DNA from: JBFHER01 sp041584055
Lineage (GTDB): Bacteria; Bacteroidota; Bacteroidia; Bacteroidales; UBA5342
Length of the DNA: 20,784 bases
Direction: 5' to 3'
Assembly: GCA_041584055.1 (NCBI GenBank)
Contig: JBFHER010000040.1
Location: forward strand, 1 to 20,784
This document shows, piece after piece, positions 14,662 to 20,784 of the stretch. Each line of letters opens with the position of its first letter. The stretch's first letter is position 1. Below the pieces are notes generated by a model. The model worked only from the letters and a program-made list of their open reading frames with translations, made no database searches and was not told the DNA's origin. The translations under genes were made by a program, and so were the position numbers.

Positions 14662-15987
14662 ATGAAACCTATTTTATTTTTTGCTTTTCTGTTTGTATTT
14701 ATTACTATTCGTTCTGAGGATTTTATTTATTCAATTACTGCCATGGATGATTCCGAAATCGTCTATCCTGATTCTATTCTTTGTAATAATTTGACTTCAG
14801 GAAGCTTTATTATTTTTAAAGAATTACCAAAAAACAATAAGTATGCGTTAAACTTAAGTAGCCAAAAAGTAGAAATAGGTGCAAATGTGGAAGTTCAACA
14901 GTCTTATTCTGAATTTGAAATAAAAGAAAATATTCCGGGACGATTGTGTGTTTCTTATATGGGAACTTCAAACAAAACAATGACCTTGCACGTATATGAT
15001 CTTGCTGGGAAAGTGATTGCAACTAAGACAATTTCAATATTATCACAAGGTGGTGGATTCAGTTTATTGGTGCCTAAAAATCAAGTTTACATTATTCATA
15101 TGAAGACATTTATGGAATATTATACCATCAAGGTGATGGGAAATATAAATATTTCAGAATTTGCAATCATTCCAGAATACAGGGGCACACAAAGCAAGTC
15201 AGTAAATGTCGCCGTTGAGCAGGGGTTTGACATACAAACAGGAGATAGTCTTTCCTTTCTAGCCTATTATATGGGTGAGGCATCAGACCCGGTATTTATT
15301 AAGGCTGGAGAAGTTAAAACTTTGGATTTTTATTTTTATTCTACCACCGGTGAAGTGGAGGATCGTGATGGGAATACGTATAAAACAGTACGTATCGGAG
15401 ATCAATGGTGGATGGCTGAAAACCTTAGGAGCAGTAAATATTCAAACGGAATAAGTATCCCTTTGGTAAACAATACAACCAACTGGGGTAAACTATCTGA
15501 CAATAATGTGGATAAGGCTTATTGTTGGTTTAACGATGATGAAAGTAATACTATCCCTTATGGGGCTTTATATACATTTGCAGCGTCAACAAATGGACTG
15601 ATTTATAGCGAAATGTCAATTCAGGGAATATGTCCCGACGGTTGGCATATTCCCTCTAAAGCAGAATGGGAAACCCTTGCTGAAACATTGGGTGGCAAAA
15701 CATTGGCGGGTGGAAAACTGAAGGAAGTTGGGACTGTACATTGGGATTTGCCGAATACTGGCGCCAGTAATTCGTCTGGCTTTTCGGGTATTCCTAGTGG
15801 GAGCAGAGCATTTAGCGACGGTCTGTTTTATGGGACTCTAAGCACTTATGCGGCGTACTGGAGTTCGAGCCAATATAACAGTACGCTTTCCTGGGCCTAT
15901 TATTTATCCAATCTTGATGCACAATTGATTGATTCAGCCACCAACAAATCAAATGGGCATGCTGTTCGTTGTTTGAAAAATAAGTAA
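14662..15987 (+). CDS. Secreted FISUMP-domain (Fibrobacter succinogenes major paralogous domain) protein
   Basis: The 441-residue protein has an N-terminal signal (about residues 1-18). The middle region (20-228) is not assigned; part of it (TMTLHVYDLAGKVIATKTIS, 106-125, then a GG turn and 'VYIIHMK') looks like the beta pattern of T9SS sorting domains, though it is internal. The C-terminal FISUMP domain (about 231-439) is clear: DRDGNTYKTVRIGDQWWMAENL (234-255), YCWFNDDE, YGALYTF, GICPDGWHIPSKAEWETL, the GFSGIPSGSR segment, YWSSSQ and HAVRCLK at the very end. FISUMP is a surface-protein fold common in Bacteroidetes and Fibrobacteres, related in pattern to C-type-lectin-like/FGE folds; its molecular role is generally unknown. 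There is no recognisable C-terminal sorting signal or lipobox. It stands alone between a terminator and a 64-nt gap. Confidence 0.88.
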   Translation: MKPILFFAFLFVFITIRSEDFIYSITAMDDSEIVYPDSILCNNLTSGSFIIFKELPKNNKYALNLSSQKVEIGANVEVQQSYSEFEIKENIPGRLCVSYMGTSNKTMTLHVYDLAGKVIATKTISILSQGGGFSLLVPKNQVYIIHMKTFMEYYTIKVMGNINISEFAIIPEYRGTQSKSVNVAVEQGFDIQTGDSLSFLAYYMGEASDPVFIKAGEVKTLDFYFYSTTGEVEDRDGNTYKTVRIGDQWWMAENLRSSKYSNGISIPLVNNTTNWGKLSDNNVDKAYCWFNDDESNTIPYGALYTFAASTNGLIYSEMSIQGICPDGWHIPSKAEWETLAETLGGKTLAGGKLKEVGTVHWDLPNTGASNSSGFSGIPSGSRAFSDGLFYGTLSTYAAYWSSSQYNSTLSWAYYLSNLDAQLIDSATNKSNGHAVRCLKNK

Positions 15988-16051
15988 AAACAATTACGAA
16001 TTAAGCCTGTTGTATAAATAACTTCTCAAGCATACATTAATATATTTTATT

Positions 16052-16906
16052 ATGAAAATTGCAATTGCAGGAATAACTGGTTTCGTTGGTGGTTCATTGG
16101 CAATTCATATGAGTAAAAAAGGACATGAAATAGTCTCGGTCCGGAGAGAACATTTTGATCTTTCAACTAATAAACTTGCCCAATACCTTGAAGGATGTAA
16201 GGCTGTTTATAATTTTTCCGGGGCTCCGGTTATCAAGCGATGGACAAAAAAATACAAAGCAGAGATCAAAGCAAGTCGTATTCTTACAACCCGAAAACTT
16301 GTTGAGGCCATGGGCCTGATGAAAACACAACCTGAATTCTTTTTTAATGCTTCTGCCATTGGTTATTACGATTATGTTCATCGGCATACTGAAAATTCAC
16401 TCAACAAAGGCAAGGGCTTTCTAAGCAAGGTTGTTGCCCTTTGGGAAAAGGAAGCCGGAAAAGCCACTTCACTTAATATTCGTACGGTGATCGGACGCAT
16501 TGGCGTTGTCTTAGATAGAAAGCATGGTGCGCTTCCTCAATTGATAAAACCTTACATGTTCGGCATGGGCGGGATGATTGGATTTGGAAAACAGGCCGTT
16601 TCTTTCATACATGGGCAGGACTTGATACGTGCGCTGGACTATCTCCTTGAAGATAAAAATGCAAAAGGTGTTTACAATTTAGTCGCACCAAGCTATTGTA
16701 CAAATAGAGAAATGTCGCAAATAATCGGAATACTGCTGAACAAACCAGCCTTTTTAAGAATACCGTATTTTCTAATTTATCTGCTTTATGGTCAATCTGC
16801 TGAAATCATAAGGGGAGGAGAGAAGGTAGTCCCCCTCAAATTGGAGAAATCTGATTTTGAGTTTAATTTTCCTGACATTTATAGCAGCCTGACAGATCTG
16901 ATTTAA
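16052..16906 (+). CDS. TIGR01777-family NAD(P)-binding epimerase (YfcH/SulA-like)
   Basis: The 284-residue extended-SDR-like protein has a Rossmann start MKIAIAGITGFVGGSL with the GxxGxxG dinucleotide loop at 7-13. It also has VYNFSGAPV (52-60, 'N-hsGaxv' family signature), KASRILTTRKLVEA (73-86), NASAIGYY (99-106), a VGRxGxVL-like strand (VIGRIGVVLD) and the DUF1731-type C-terminal helix/strand region (about 235-282: LRIPYFLIYLLYG, VVPLKL, FEFNFPD). Homologues are widespread and mostly uncharacterised, usually annotated as nucleoside-diphosphate-sugar epimerase or cell-division-linked protein; substrate unknown. The length is slightly short of the usual about 295. It lies 64 nt after the FISUMP gene and 219 nt before the decarboxylase operon, so it may be a single-gene unit. 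Confidence 0.88.
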   Translation: MKIAIAGITGFVGGSLAIHMSKKGHEIVSVRREHFDLSTNKLAQYLEGCKAVYNFSGAPVIKRWTKKYKAEIKASRILTTRKLVEAMGLMKTQPEFFFNASAIGYYDYVHRHTENSLNKGKGFLSKVVALWEKEAGKATSLNIRTVIGRIGVVLDRKHGALPQLIKPYMFGMGGMIGFGKQAVSFIHGQDLIRALDYLLEDKNAKGVYNLVAPSYCTNREMSQIIGILLNKPAFLRIPYFLIYLLYGQSAEIIRGGEKVVPLKLEKSDFEFNFPDIYSSLTDLI

Positions 16907-16999
16907 GATTCATTAACAGTTGTTGCTTTTATACTACCCTAATAAAGCCATGCGACGTCTTTAGACTTGATAAAAATTGAATGTTAAACCTCCTCTATG

Positions 17000-17022
17000 A
17001 TAATTAATTACTTACTAATTAT
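17000..17022. repeat. AT-only inverted repeat in the oad operon leader
   Basis: ATAATTA (17000-17006) and TAATTAT (17016-17022) are a perfect 7-bp inverted repeat with a 9-nt centre, about 105 nt upstream of oadG. The whole 219-nt leader (16907-17125) shows no convincing TTG/TAnnTTTG promoter. An AT-only repeat of this size could be chance. Confidence 0.2.
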
Positions 17023-17125
17023 AAGTGAAAAGGTGAATTTGACTTTCTATTTATAAATAATATGACTAAAATAGCGGCTTATTTGTTACTACTCATAATG
17101 TATTTAGATATATAATTTTATTATT

Positions 17126-17383
17126 ATGAATGAAGGGATTCAAACAGCATTAAGTCTGATGCTTATTGGTATGATCACAGTTGGGTTTATATTGTTTCTA
17201 GTTGTAGCGATTGGAAATATTATTATCAGGGTTACCAATAAAATAAAGGTGCCTGTAGTGATTCACGCGGCTAGAAATGTAAAAGAAACATTTGCGCCCA
17301 ATAAAATGGCTGCCATCGTAGCAGCAGTAAACCAGGTAACTCATGGCAAAGGGAAAGTTACTAAAATCGAGAAAATAAATTAA
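17126..17383 (+). CDS. oadG: OadG-like gamma subunit of a Na+-translocating decarboxylase
   Basis: The 85-residue protein has one transmembrane helix (about 8-33) and a short polar C-terminal tail ending AAIVAAVNQVTHGKGKVTKIEKIN, similar to the 'AxIAAAVxxyxxxxGKGxI' tail of gamma subunits. In known oxaloacetate decarboxylases the gamma subunit anchors alpha to the membrane-bound beta subunit. The tail lacks the histidine-rich metal-binding end of the enterobacterial protein. It is the first gene of the three-gene operon, 20 nt ahead of the alpha-subunit gene. Confidence 0.85.
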   Translation: MNEGIQTALSLMLIGMITVGFILFLVVAIGNIIIRVTNKIKVPVVIHAARNVKETFAPNKMAAIVAAVNQVTHGKGKVTKIEKIN

Positions 17384-17403
17384 TCAAATAAAATTATCAG
17401 AAT

Positions 17404-19275
17404 ATGGCACGAGAAATAAAATTCTCACTGGTATATCGTGATATGTGGCAATCTTCCGGTAAGTATGTGCCCACGGTAGAACAGTTGACAAAAGTTGCTC
17501 CACACATTGTGGAAATGGGATGTTTTGACAGAGTTGAAACAAACGGTGGTGGATTCGAGCAAATCAATTTACTTTTTGGTGAGAATCCAAACAAAGCGGT
17601 TCGTGATTGGACACAACCCTTCAATGATGCCGGTATTCAGACGCATATGCTTGAACGTGCCCTCAATGGCATTCGTATGAGTCCTGTTCCTGCTGATGTT
17701 AGAAAATTGTTTTTTAAGGTAAAAAAAGCGCAGGGAACAGATATCTCCCGTTCTTTTTGTGGGCTAAACGATCCACGAAACCTTGAGAATTCTGTCAAAT
17801 TTGCAAAGGAAGCCGGCATGATTTCTCAGGCTGCATTGAGCATAACCTATTCACCAGTTCATACCGTGGAATATTACATCGAACTGGCTGATAAATTAAT
17901 TGGCTTTGGAGCAGATGAAATTTGTATCAAAGACATGGCAGGTATCGGACGCCCAGCCTGGTTGGGAAAAATCGTTTCCGGAATCAAGAAGAAGCATCCT
18001 AATATTCCAATACAATACCATTCGCACGCGGGTCCTGGTTTTGCAACCGCCTCTATTCTTGAGGTTTGCAAGGCGGGTGCAGATTATATTGATGTGGGTA
18101 TGGAGCCACTGTCATGGGGAACCGGTCATGTTGATATTCTCACCATTCATGAGATGCTGAGAGATGCTGGATATAAGGTTAAGCCCATCAACATGAAGGC
18201 ATATATGAAGGTTCGTGCATTGACGCAGGAATTTATTGATGACTTTCTGGGTTATTACATCAGTCCTAAGAATCGTTTCATGAATTCATTGCTCATTGGT
18301 CCAGGTTTGCCAGGTGGGATGATGGGAAGTTTAATGGCTGACCTTGAAAACAACCTCAAGAGTTTGAATAAATGGAAAGTGAAAAGGAATCAACCTGAAT
18401 TAACCCAGGATGAACTGCTGATTAAGCTTTTTGATGAAGTTGCCTATGCATGGCCTAAGTTAGGCTATCCTCCATTGGTTACGCCATTCAGCCAGTACGT
18501 GAAAAACGTTGCGCTTATGAATGTAATGGCAATGGAAAAAGGACAGCAGCGTTGGGAAATGATTCCTGATACTGTATGGGATATGATACTTGGAAAAACG
18601 GGGAAAGTCCCAGGTGAATTGGCTCCTGAAATCGTAGCACTTGCCAAAGAACAGGGCCGTGAGTTCTTCACAGGAGTTCCTCAGGATGAATATCCTGATA
18701 ATCTGGATGAATTTAAGGCTGAGATGGATAAAAATGGCTGGGAATATGGTCAGGATGATGAAGAATTGTTTGAATTGGCAATGCATCCTGAACAATACCG
18801 TTCCTATAAGAGCGGAAAAGCCAAAGCAGATTTTGAGGCTGATCTTGCTTCTAAAAAAGCGCCAAAAACGGATGCAAGTCCCGCACAGGTTTCTGAACCT
18901 GCATTTGATCAGGCACCAAAAGCAATGGTTGTTGACGTGAATGGGGAAAAATTCAATGTGTCTGTAAGCTATGGCACAGATGCTGCTGCTCAGTCACCTG
19001 TGATTGCAGCTGCACAAGCTCCCGTTGCAGCACCGGCTTCCAAAGGAAAGGAAGTTCTGGCGCCGCTTGAAGGTAAATTCTATTTCACAAAAGATTCCTC
19101 CGAAGCTGCTGTGAAAGTTGGTGATACAGTAAATGAAGGCGATTTGTTGGGTTATATAGAAGCGATGAAAACGATGAATGCCATTAAATCTGAATTCAGT
19201 GGAACCATTTCTGCTATTGCAATAGGAAATGGAAGCGATATTGAAGAGGATGATGTGATTCTGACGATTGCATAG
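17404..19275 (+). CDS. oadA: Biotin-dependent decarboxylase alpha subunit (OadA / pyruvate carboxylase subunit B-like)
   Basis: The 623-residue protein has three parts. Residues 1-300 are an HMGL-like TIM-barrel carboxyltransferase with metal ligand D13 (YRDMWQS), the lysine expected to be carbamylated, K176 (IKDMAG), and metal histidines H206/H208 (YHSHAG). Residues about 300-470 are the PYC/OADA conserved region (NSLLIGPGLPGGMMGSLMADLENN). An Ala/Pro linker (about 480-550) leads to a biotinyl domain (about 552-623) with the biotin lysine K589 in EAMKTM, 34 residues from the end as usual. The protein transfers CO2 from substrate to biotin for decarboxylation by the membrane subunit. In oxaloacetate/pyruvate enzymes the sequences RDAHQS, LLRGQN and HATTG (or HDTSG) line the pocket; here they read RDMWQS, MLERAL and HAGPG, so the catalytic threonine is replaced by G210. 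Similar proteins are, from memory, common in Bacteroidetes. Membership is firm; the substrate is not. Confidence 0.88.
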   Translation: MAREIKFSLVYRDMWQSSGKYVPTVEQLTKVAPHIVEMGCFDRVETNGGGFEQINLLFGENPNKAVRDWTQPFNDAGIQTHMLERALNGIRMSPVPADVRKLFFKVKKAQGTDISRSFCGLNDPRNLENSVKFAKEAGMISQAALSITYSPVHTVEYYIELADKLIGFGADEICIKDMAGIGRPAWLGKIVSGIKKKHPNIPIQYHSHAGPGFATASILEVCKAGADYIDVGMEPLSWGTGHVDILTIHEMLRDAGYKVKPINMKAYMKVRALTQEFIDDFLGYYISPKNRFMNSLLIGPGLPGGMMGSLMADLENNLKSLNKWKVKRNQPELTQDELLIKLFDEVAYAWPKLGYPPLVTPFSQYVKNVALMNVMAMEKGQQRWEMIPDTVWDMILGKTGKVPGELAPEIVALAKEQGREFFTGVPQDEYPDNLDEFKAEMDKNGWEYGQDDEELFELAMHPEQYRSYKSGKAKADFEADLASKKAPKTDASPAQVSEPAFDQAPKAMVVDVNGEKFNVSVSYGTDAAAQSPVIAAAQAPVAAPASKGKEVLAPLEGKFYFTKDSSEAAVKVGDTVNEGDLLGYIEAMKTMNAIKSEFSGTISAIAIGNGSDIEEDDVILTIA

Positions 19276-19284
19276 ATATTAATG

Positions 19285-19336
19285 AAGAATCAGCTCTGTC
19301 AGGTTGCCTGAAGCTCCCTTTTGGGGCTTGATTCTT
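19285..19336 (+). ncRNA. Structured intercistronic RNA element between oadA and oadB
   Basis: AAGAATCA (19285-19292) and TGATTCTT (19329-19336) form a perfect 8-bp outer stem. It encloses two adjacent hairpins: TCAGG/CCTGA (19299-19303 with 19307-19311, 3-nt loop) and AGCTCC/GGGGCT (19312-19317 with 19323-19328, 5-nt loop, one G-U), giving a multi-branch junction. No T-tract follows directly; the oadB ATG is 16 nt downstream. It may set the relative yield of the subunits through processing or partial termination. This is a fold read by eye. Confidence 0.45.
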
Positions 19337-19352
19337 GTATCTCTGAAAAAAA

Positions 19353-20564
19353 ATGAAAATACTTCACAAGTTATTTGAAATGACCGCACTGGCGGAAATT
19401 GCGGATGATCCGGGTGTTCTTCTGCTATTGGCATTGGGGAGTTTCCTGCTTTATCTTGGAATCAAAAAGCAATATGAACCTCTTTTGTTAATACCAATTG
19501 GTGCAGGTGTGATTTTGGCAAACCTGCCGGGAGGTAACATGGGGGTTGTTCCTGCTGAATTAATCGAGCTGGATAACCATAGATATCTGAACCTGTTTGA
19601 GATTGCGCATGAATATGGAATCATGAACTTCTTGTACTATTCACTGATTAAAACAGGTTTATTGCCACCACTTATTTTTATGGGTGTTGGAGCTCTGACC
19701 GATTTTGGTCCCATGCTGCGGAATTTAAAACTCGCCTTTTTTGGTGCTGCAGCACAGATTGGAATTTTTGCTGTACTGCTTGGCGCAACTGCCGTGGGGA
19801 TGCCAATGAAAGAAGCAGGTTCGCTTGCAATTATTGGTGGTGCTGATGGTCCTACAGCCATTTTCACAACCATTATACTGGCACCTCATCTGCTGGGACC
19901 CATCGCCATTGCCGCTTATTCTTACATGGCACTTGTACCGGTTATCATTCCCCTGGTTGTGCGCATGACATGTTCCACAAAAGAATTGAAAATCAGCATG
20001 AAGGAGATGGATAAACTGTATCCGGCAAAAGTGCAGATTAAGAATATCCGTGCCGCTAAGATTGCATTTCCAATTGTATTAGGAATAGTCATTTCCATCT
20101 TTGTGCCATCATCTGTGCCTCTGCTGGGAATGCTCTTGTTCGGAAACCTCATCAAAGAGGTGGGTGCAAGTACCGCCCGTTTAACCGAAGCTGCCACAAC
20201 AACAATTATGAATGCCAGTACAATTTTTCTGGGCTTGACGGTTGGTGCAACCATGACGTCAGCGGTTTTCTTAAATGTGAAGACTTTAGCAATCATTGGT
20301 GGCGGTTTTCTTGCTTTTGCAATTTCAATTGCCGGCGGAATATATGCTGTGAAACTGTATAACGTGTTCAACAAGAAAAAAATAAATCCGTTGATTGGCG
20401 CTACCGGCCTGAGTGCAGTTCCGATGGCCTCGCGTGTGGCCAATGAGATTGCGATTTCCAAAGATCCGAAAAATCACGTGCTGCAATATTGCATGGCCAG
20501 TAATATTTCGGGTGTAATTGGTTCCGCCGTTGCGGCAGGGGTTTTGATTTCCTTCTTACAATAA
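19353..20564 (+). CDS. oadB: OadB-like beta subunit, Na+-pumping membrane decarboxylase
   Basis: The 403-residue polytopic membrane protein couples decarboxylation of carboxybiotin to Na+ export. There are about nine to eleven hydrophobic segments. The signature loop IIGGADGPTAIF (160-171) contains the conserved Asp (D165) needed for Na+/H+ coupling, followed by the YSYMALVP segment. The FMGVGALTDFGPML region (about 109-122) and a second conserved loop in the C-terminal half (LTEAATTTIMNASTIFLGLTVG) fit the family. The length is close to the usual 375-435. The gene starts 77 nt after oadA with a structured element between, and ends the operon before a strong terminator. It is likely cotranscribed with oadG and oadA and provides a sodium-motive force. 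Confidence 0.94.
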   Translation: MKILHKLFEMTALAEIADDPGVLLLLALGSFLLYLGIKKQYEPLLLIPIGAGVILANLPGGNMGVVPAELIELDNHRYLNLFEIAHEYGIMNFLYYSLIKTGLLPPLIFMGVGALTDFGPMLRNLKLAFFGAAAQIGIFAVLLGATAVGMPMKEAGSLAIIGGADGPTAIFTTIILAPHLLGPIAIAAYSYMALVPVIIPLVVRMTCSTKELKISMKEMDKLYPAKVQIKNIRAAKIAFPIVLGIVISIFVPSSVPLLGMLLFGNLIKEVGASTARLTEAATTTIMNASTIFLGLTVGATMTSAVFLNVKTLAIIGGGFLAFAISIAGGIYAVKLYNVFNKKKINPLIGATGLSAVPMASRVANEIAISKDPKNHVLQYCMASNISGVIGSAVAAGVLISFLQ

Positions 20565-20588
20565 GATCAAAATAGAAATTAAATAATT

Positions 20589-20622
20589 AAAAAGATCCTC
20601 CTGTCTGGTGAGGATCTTTTTT
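20589..20622 (+). terminator. Rho-independent terminator after oadB
   Basis: A perfect 13-bp stem, AAAAAGATCCTC (20589-20600) with GAGGATCTTTTT (20610-20621), closes a 9-nt loop and is followed by further T and A residues. It lies 24 nt after the oadB stop and marks the operon end. Confidence 0.92.
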
Positions 20623-20678
20623 ATTACACCTTTTTTTATATTAAATCACTACTGTCCGTTAAAAAGATTTAGAAAGTA

Positions 20679-20784
20679 ATGAATAGTACTAATAAAAAGG
20701 GAATTGAACATTTTTGTCATCATGTGGCTCACTATCCGCCTCATGGAATTTCCGTTAAGAAAATCAAACAGATTATCGTTAAAA
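20679..20784 (+). CDS. Start of a reading frame of unknown function (partial, runs off window)
   Basis: An ATG at 20679 opens a frame that stays open for 35 codons to the window edge (MNSTNKKGIEHFCHHVAHYP and on to KQIIVK). I do not recognise it. About a third of the codons are purine-N-pyrimidine, compatible with coding, but the piece is too short for a firm decision. It begins about 57 nt after the oadB terminator. A different frame from the ATG at 20721 is also open to the end, which lowers certainty. Confidence 0.35.
   Translation, partial: MNSTNKKGIEHFCHHVAHYPPHGISVKKIKQIIVK

Noticed and set aside
16926..16949. GCTTT(T)AT/ATAAAGC hairpin after the epimerase gene as a terminator
   Set aside because: The stem is weak with a bulge and no T-tract follows (the next bases are CATGCGACG).
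17062..17115. Possible 17-residue hydrophobic leader peptide upstream of oadG
   Set aside because: Too short, no ribosome-binding support, and an AT-rich region makes such frames common.
18460..18795. 111-codon reverse-strand open frame
   Set aside because: It is antisense to the conserved oadA coding region and has non-coding-like composition.
19922..20461. 179-codon reverse-strand open frame
   Set aside because: It is a mirror of the hydrophobic oadB gene; the strongly conserved beta-subunit motifs on the + strand show which frame is real.
1..20784. tRNA, rRNA, CRISPR array or intact insertion sequence
   Set aside because: No cloverleaf, rRNA-like block, regularly spaced repeat array or transposase with terminal repeats was seen on either strand.

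Overview
The window looks like a chromosomal segment from a free-living or host-associated member of the Bacteroidetes, probably near Bacteroidales/Marinilabiliales. The reasons are moderate to low GC, starts without clear Shine-Dalgarno sequences, several TAnnTTTG-type -7 boxes, a FISUMP-domain surface protein, LL-diaminopimelate aminotransferase (DapL) for lysine synthesis, and a membrane Na+-pumping decarboxylase set. All assignments come from reading the sequence and recalling family motifs; no database search was run.

Region 1 (1-7776, + strand) is a Ser/Thr phospho-signalling locus. After the last 24 codons of a probable LytTR-type regulator come: a membrane-anchored FHA protein (phosphothreonine reader), a PP2C phosphatase (eraser) whose end overlaps the next gene by 17 nt, a transmembrane Ser/Thr kinase (writer) with an N-terminal zinc ribbon and a periplasmic formylglycine-generating-enzyme-like domain, a secreted or membrane protein with eight tandem PEGA repeats, and a secreted protein of unknown family. 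The gene order and predicted topologies suggest an envelope-sensing circuit. It recalls the PpkA/PppA/Fha control module of type VI secretion, but no secretion genes are visible here.

Region 2 (7804-10840) is housekeeping: miaB (tRNA methylthiotransferase) and a ferredoxin-NADP-reductase-like flavoprotein on the - strand, divergent from lipA (lipoyl synthase). A long near-perfect hairpin separates lipA from the convergent dapF.

Region 3 (10922-14539) carries the end of the lysine/meso-DAP pathway: lysA-dapF on the - strand, divergent from dapL on the + strand. The DapF homologue has serine at both positions where the catalytic cysteines belong. The lysA/dapL intergenic region holds a 16-bp direct repeat spaced exactly 80 bp.

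Region 4 (14562-16906) has a clear terminator, a promoter-like sequence, a secreted FISUMP-domain protein and a TIGR01777-type NAD(P)-binding epimerase.

Region 5 (17126-20622) is an oadG-oadA-oadB-like operon for a biotin-dependent, Na+-translocating decarboxylase, closed by a strong terminator. The alpha subunit keeps its metal and lysine ligands but lacks the usual threonine and other pocket residues, so its true substrate is open. A structured 52-nt element lies between oadA and oadB. A last reading frame of unknown function begins at 20679 and runs off the window.

No tRNA, rRNA, CRISPR array or intact insertion sequence was seen.
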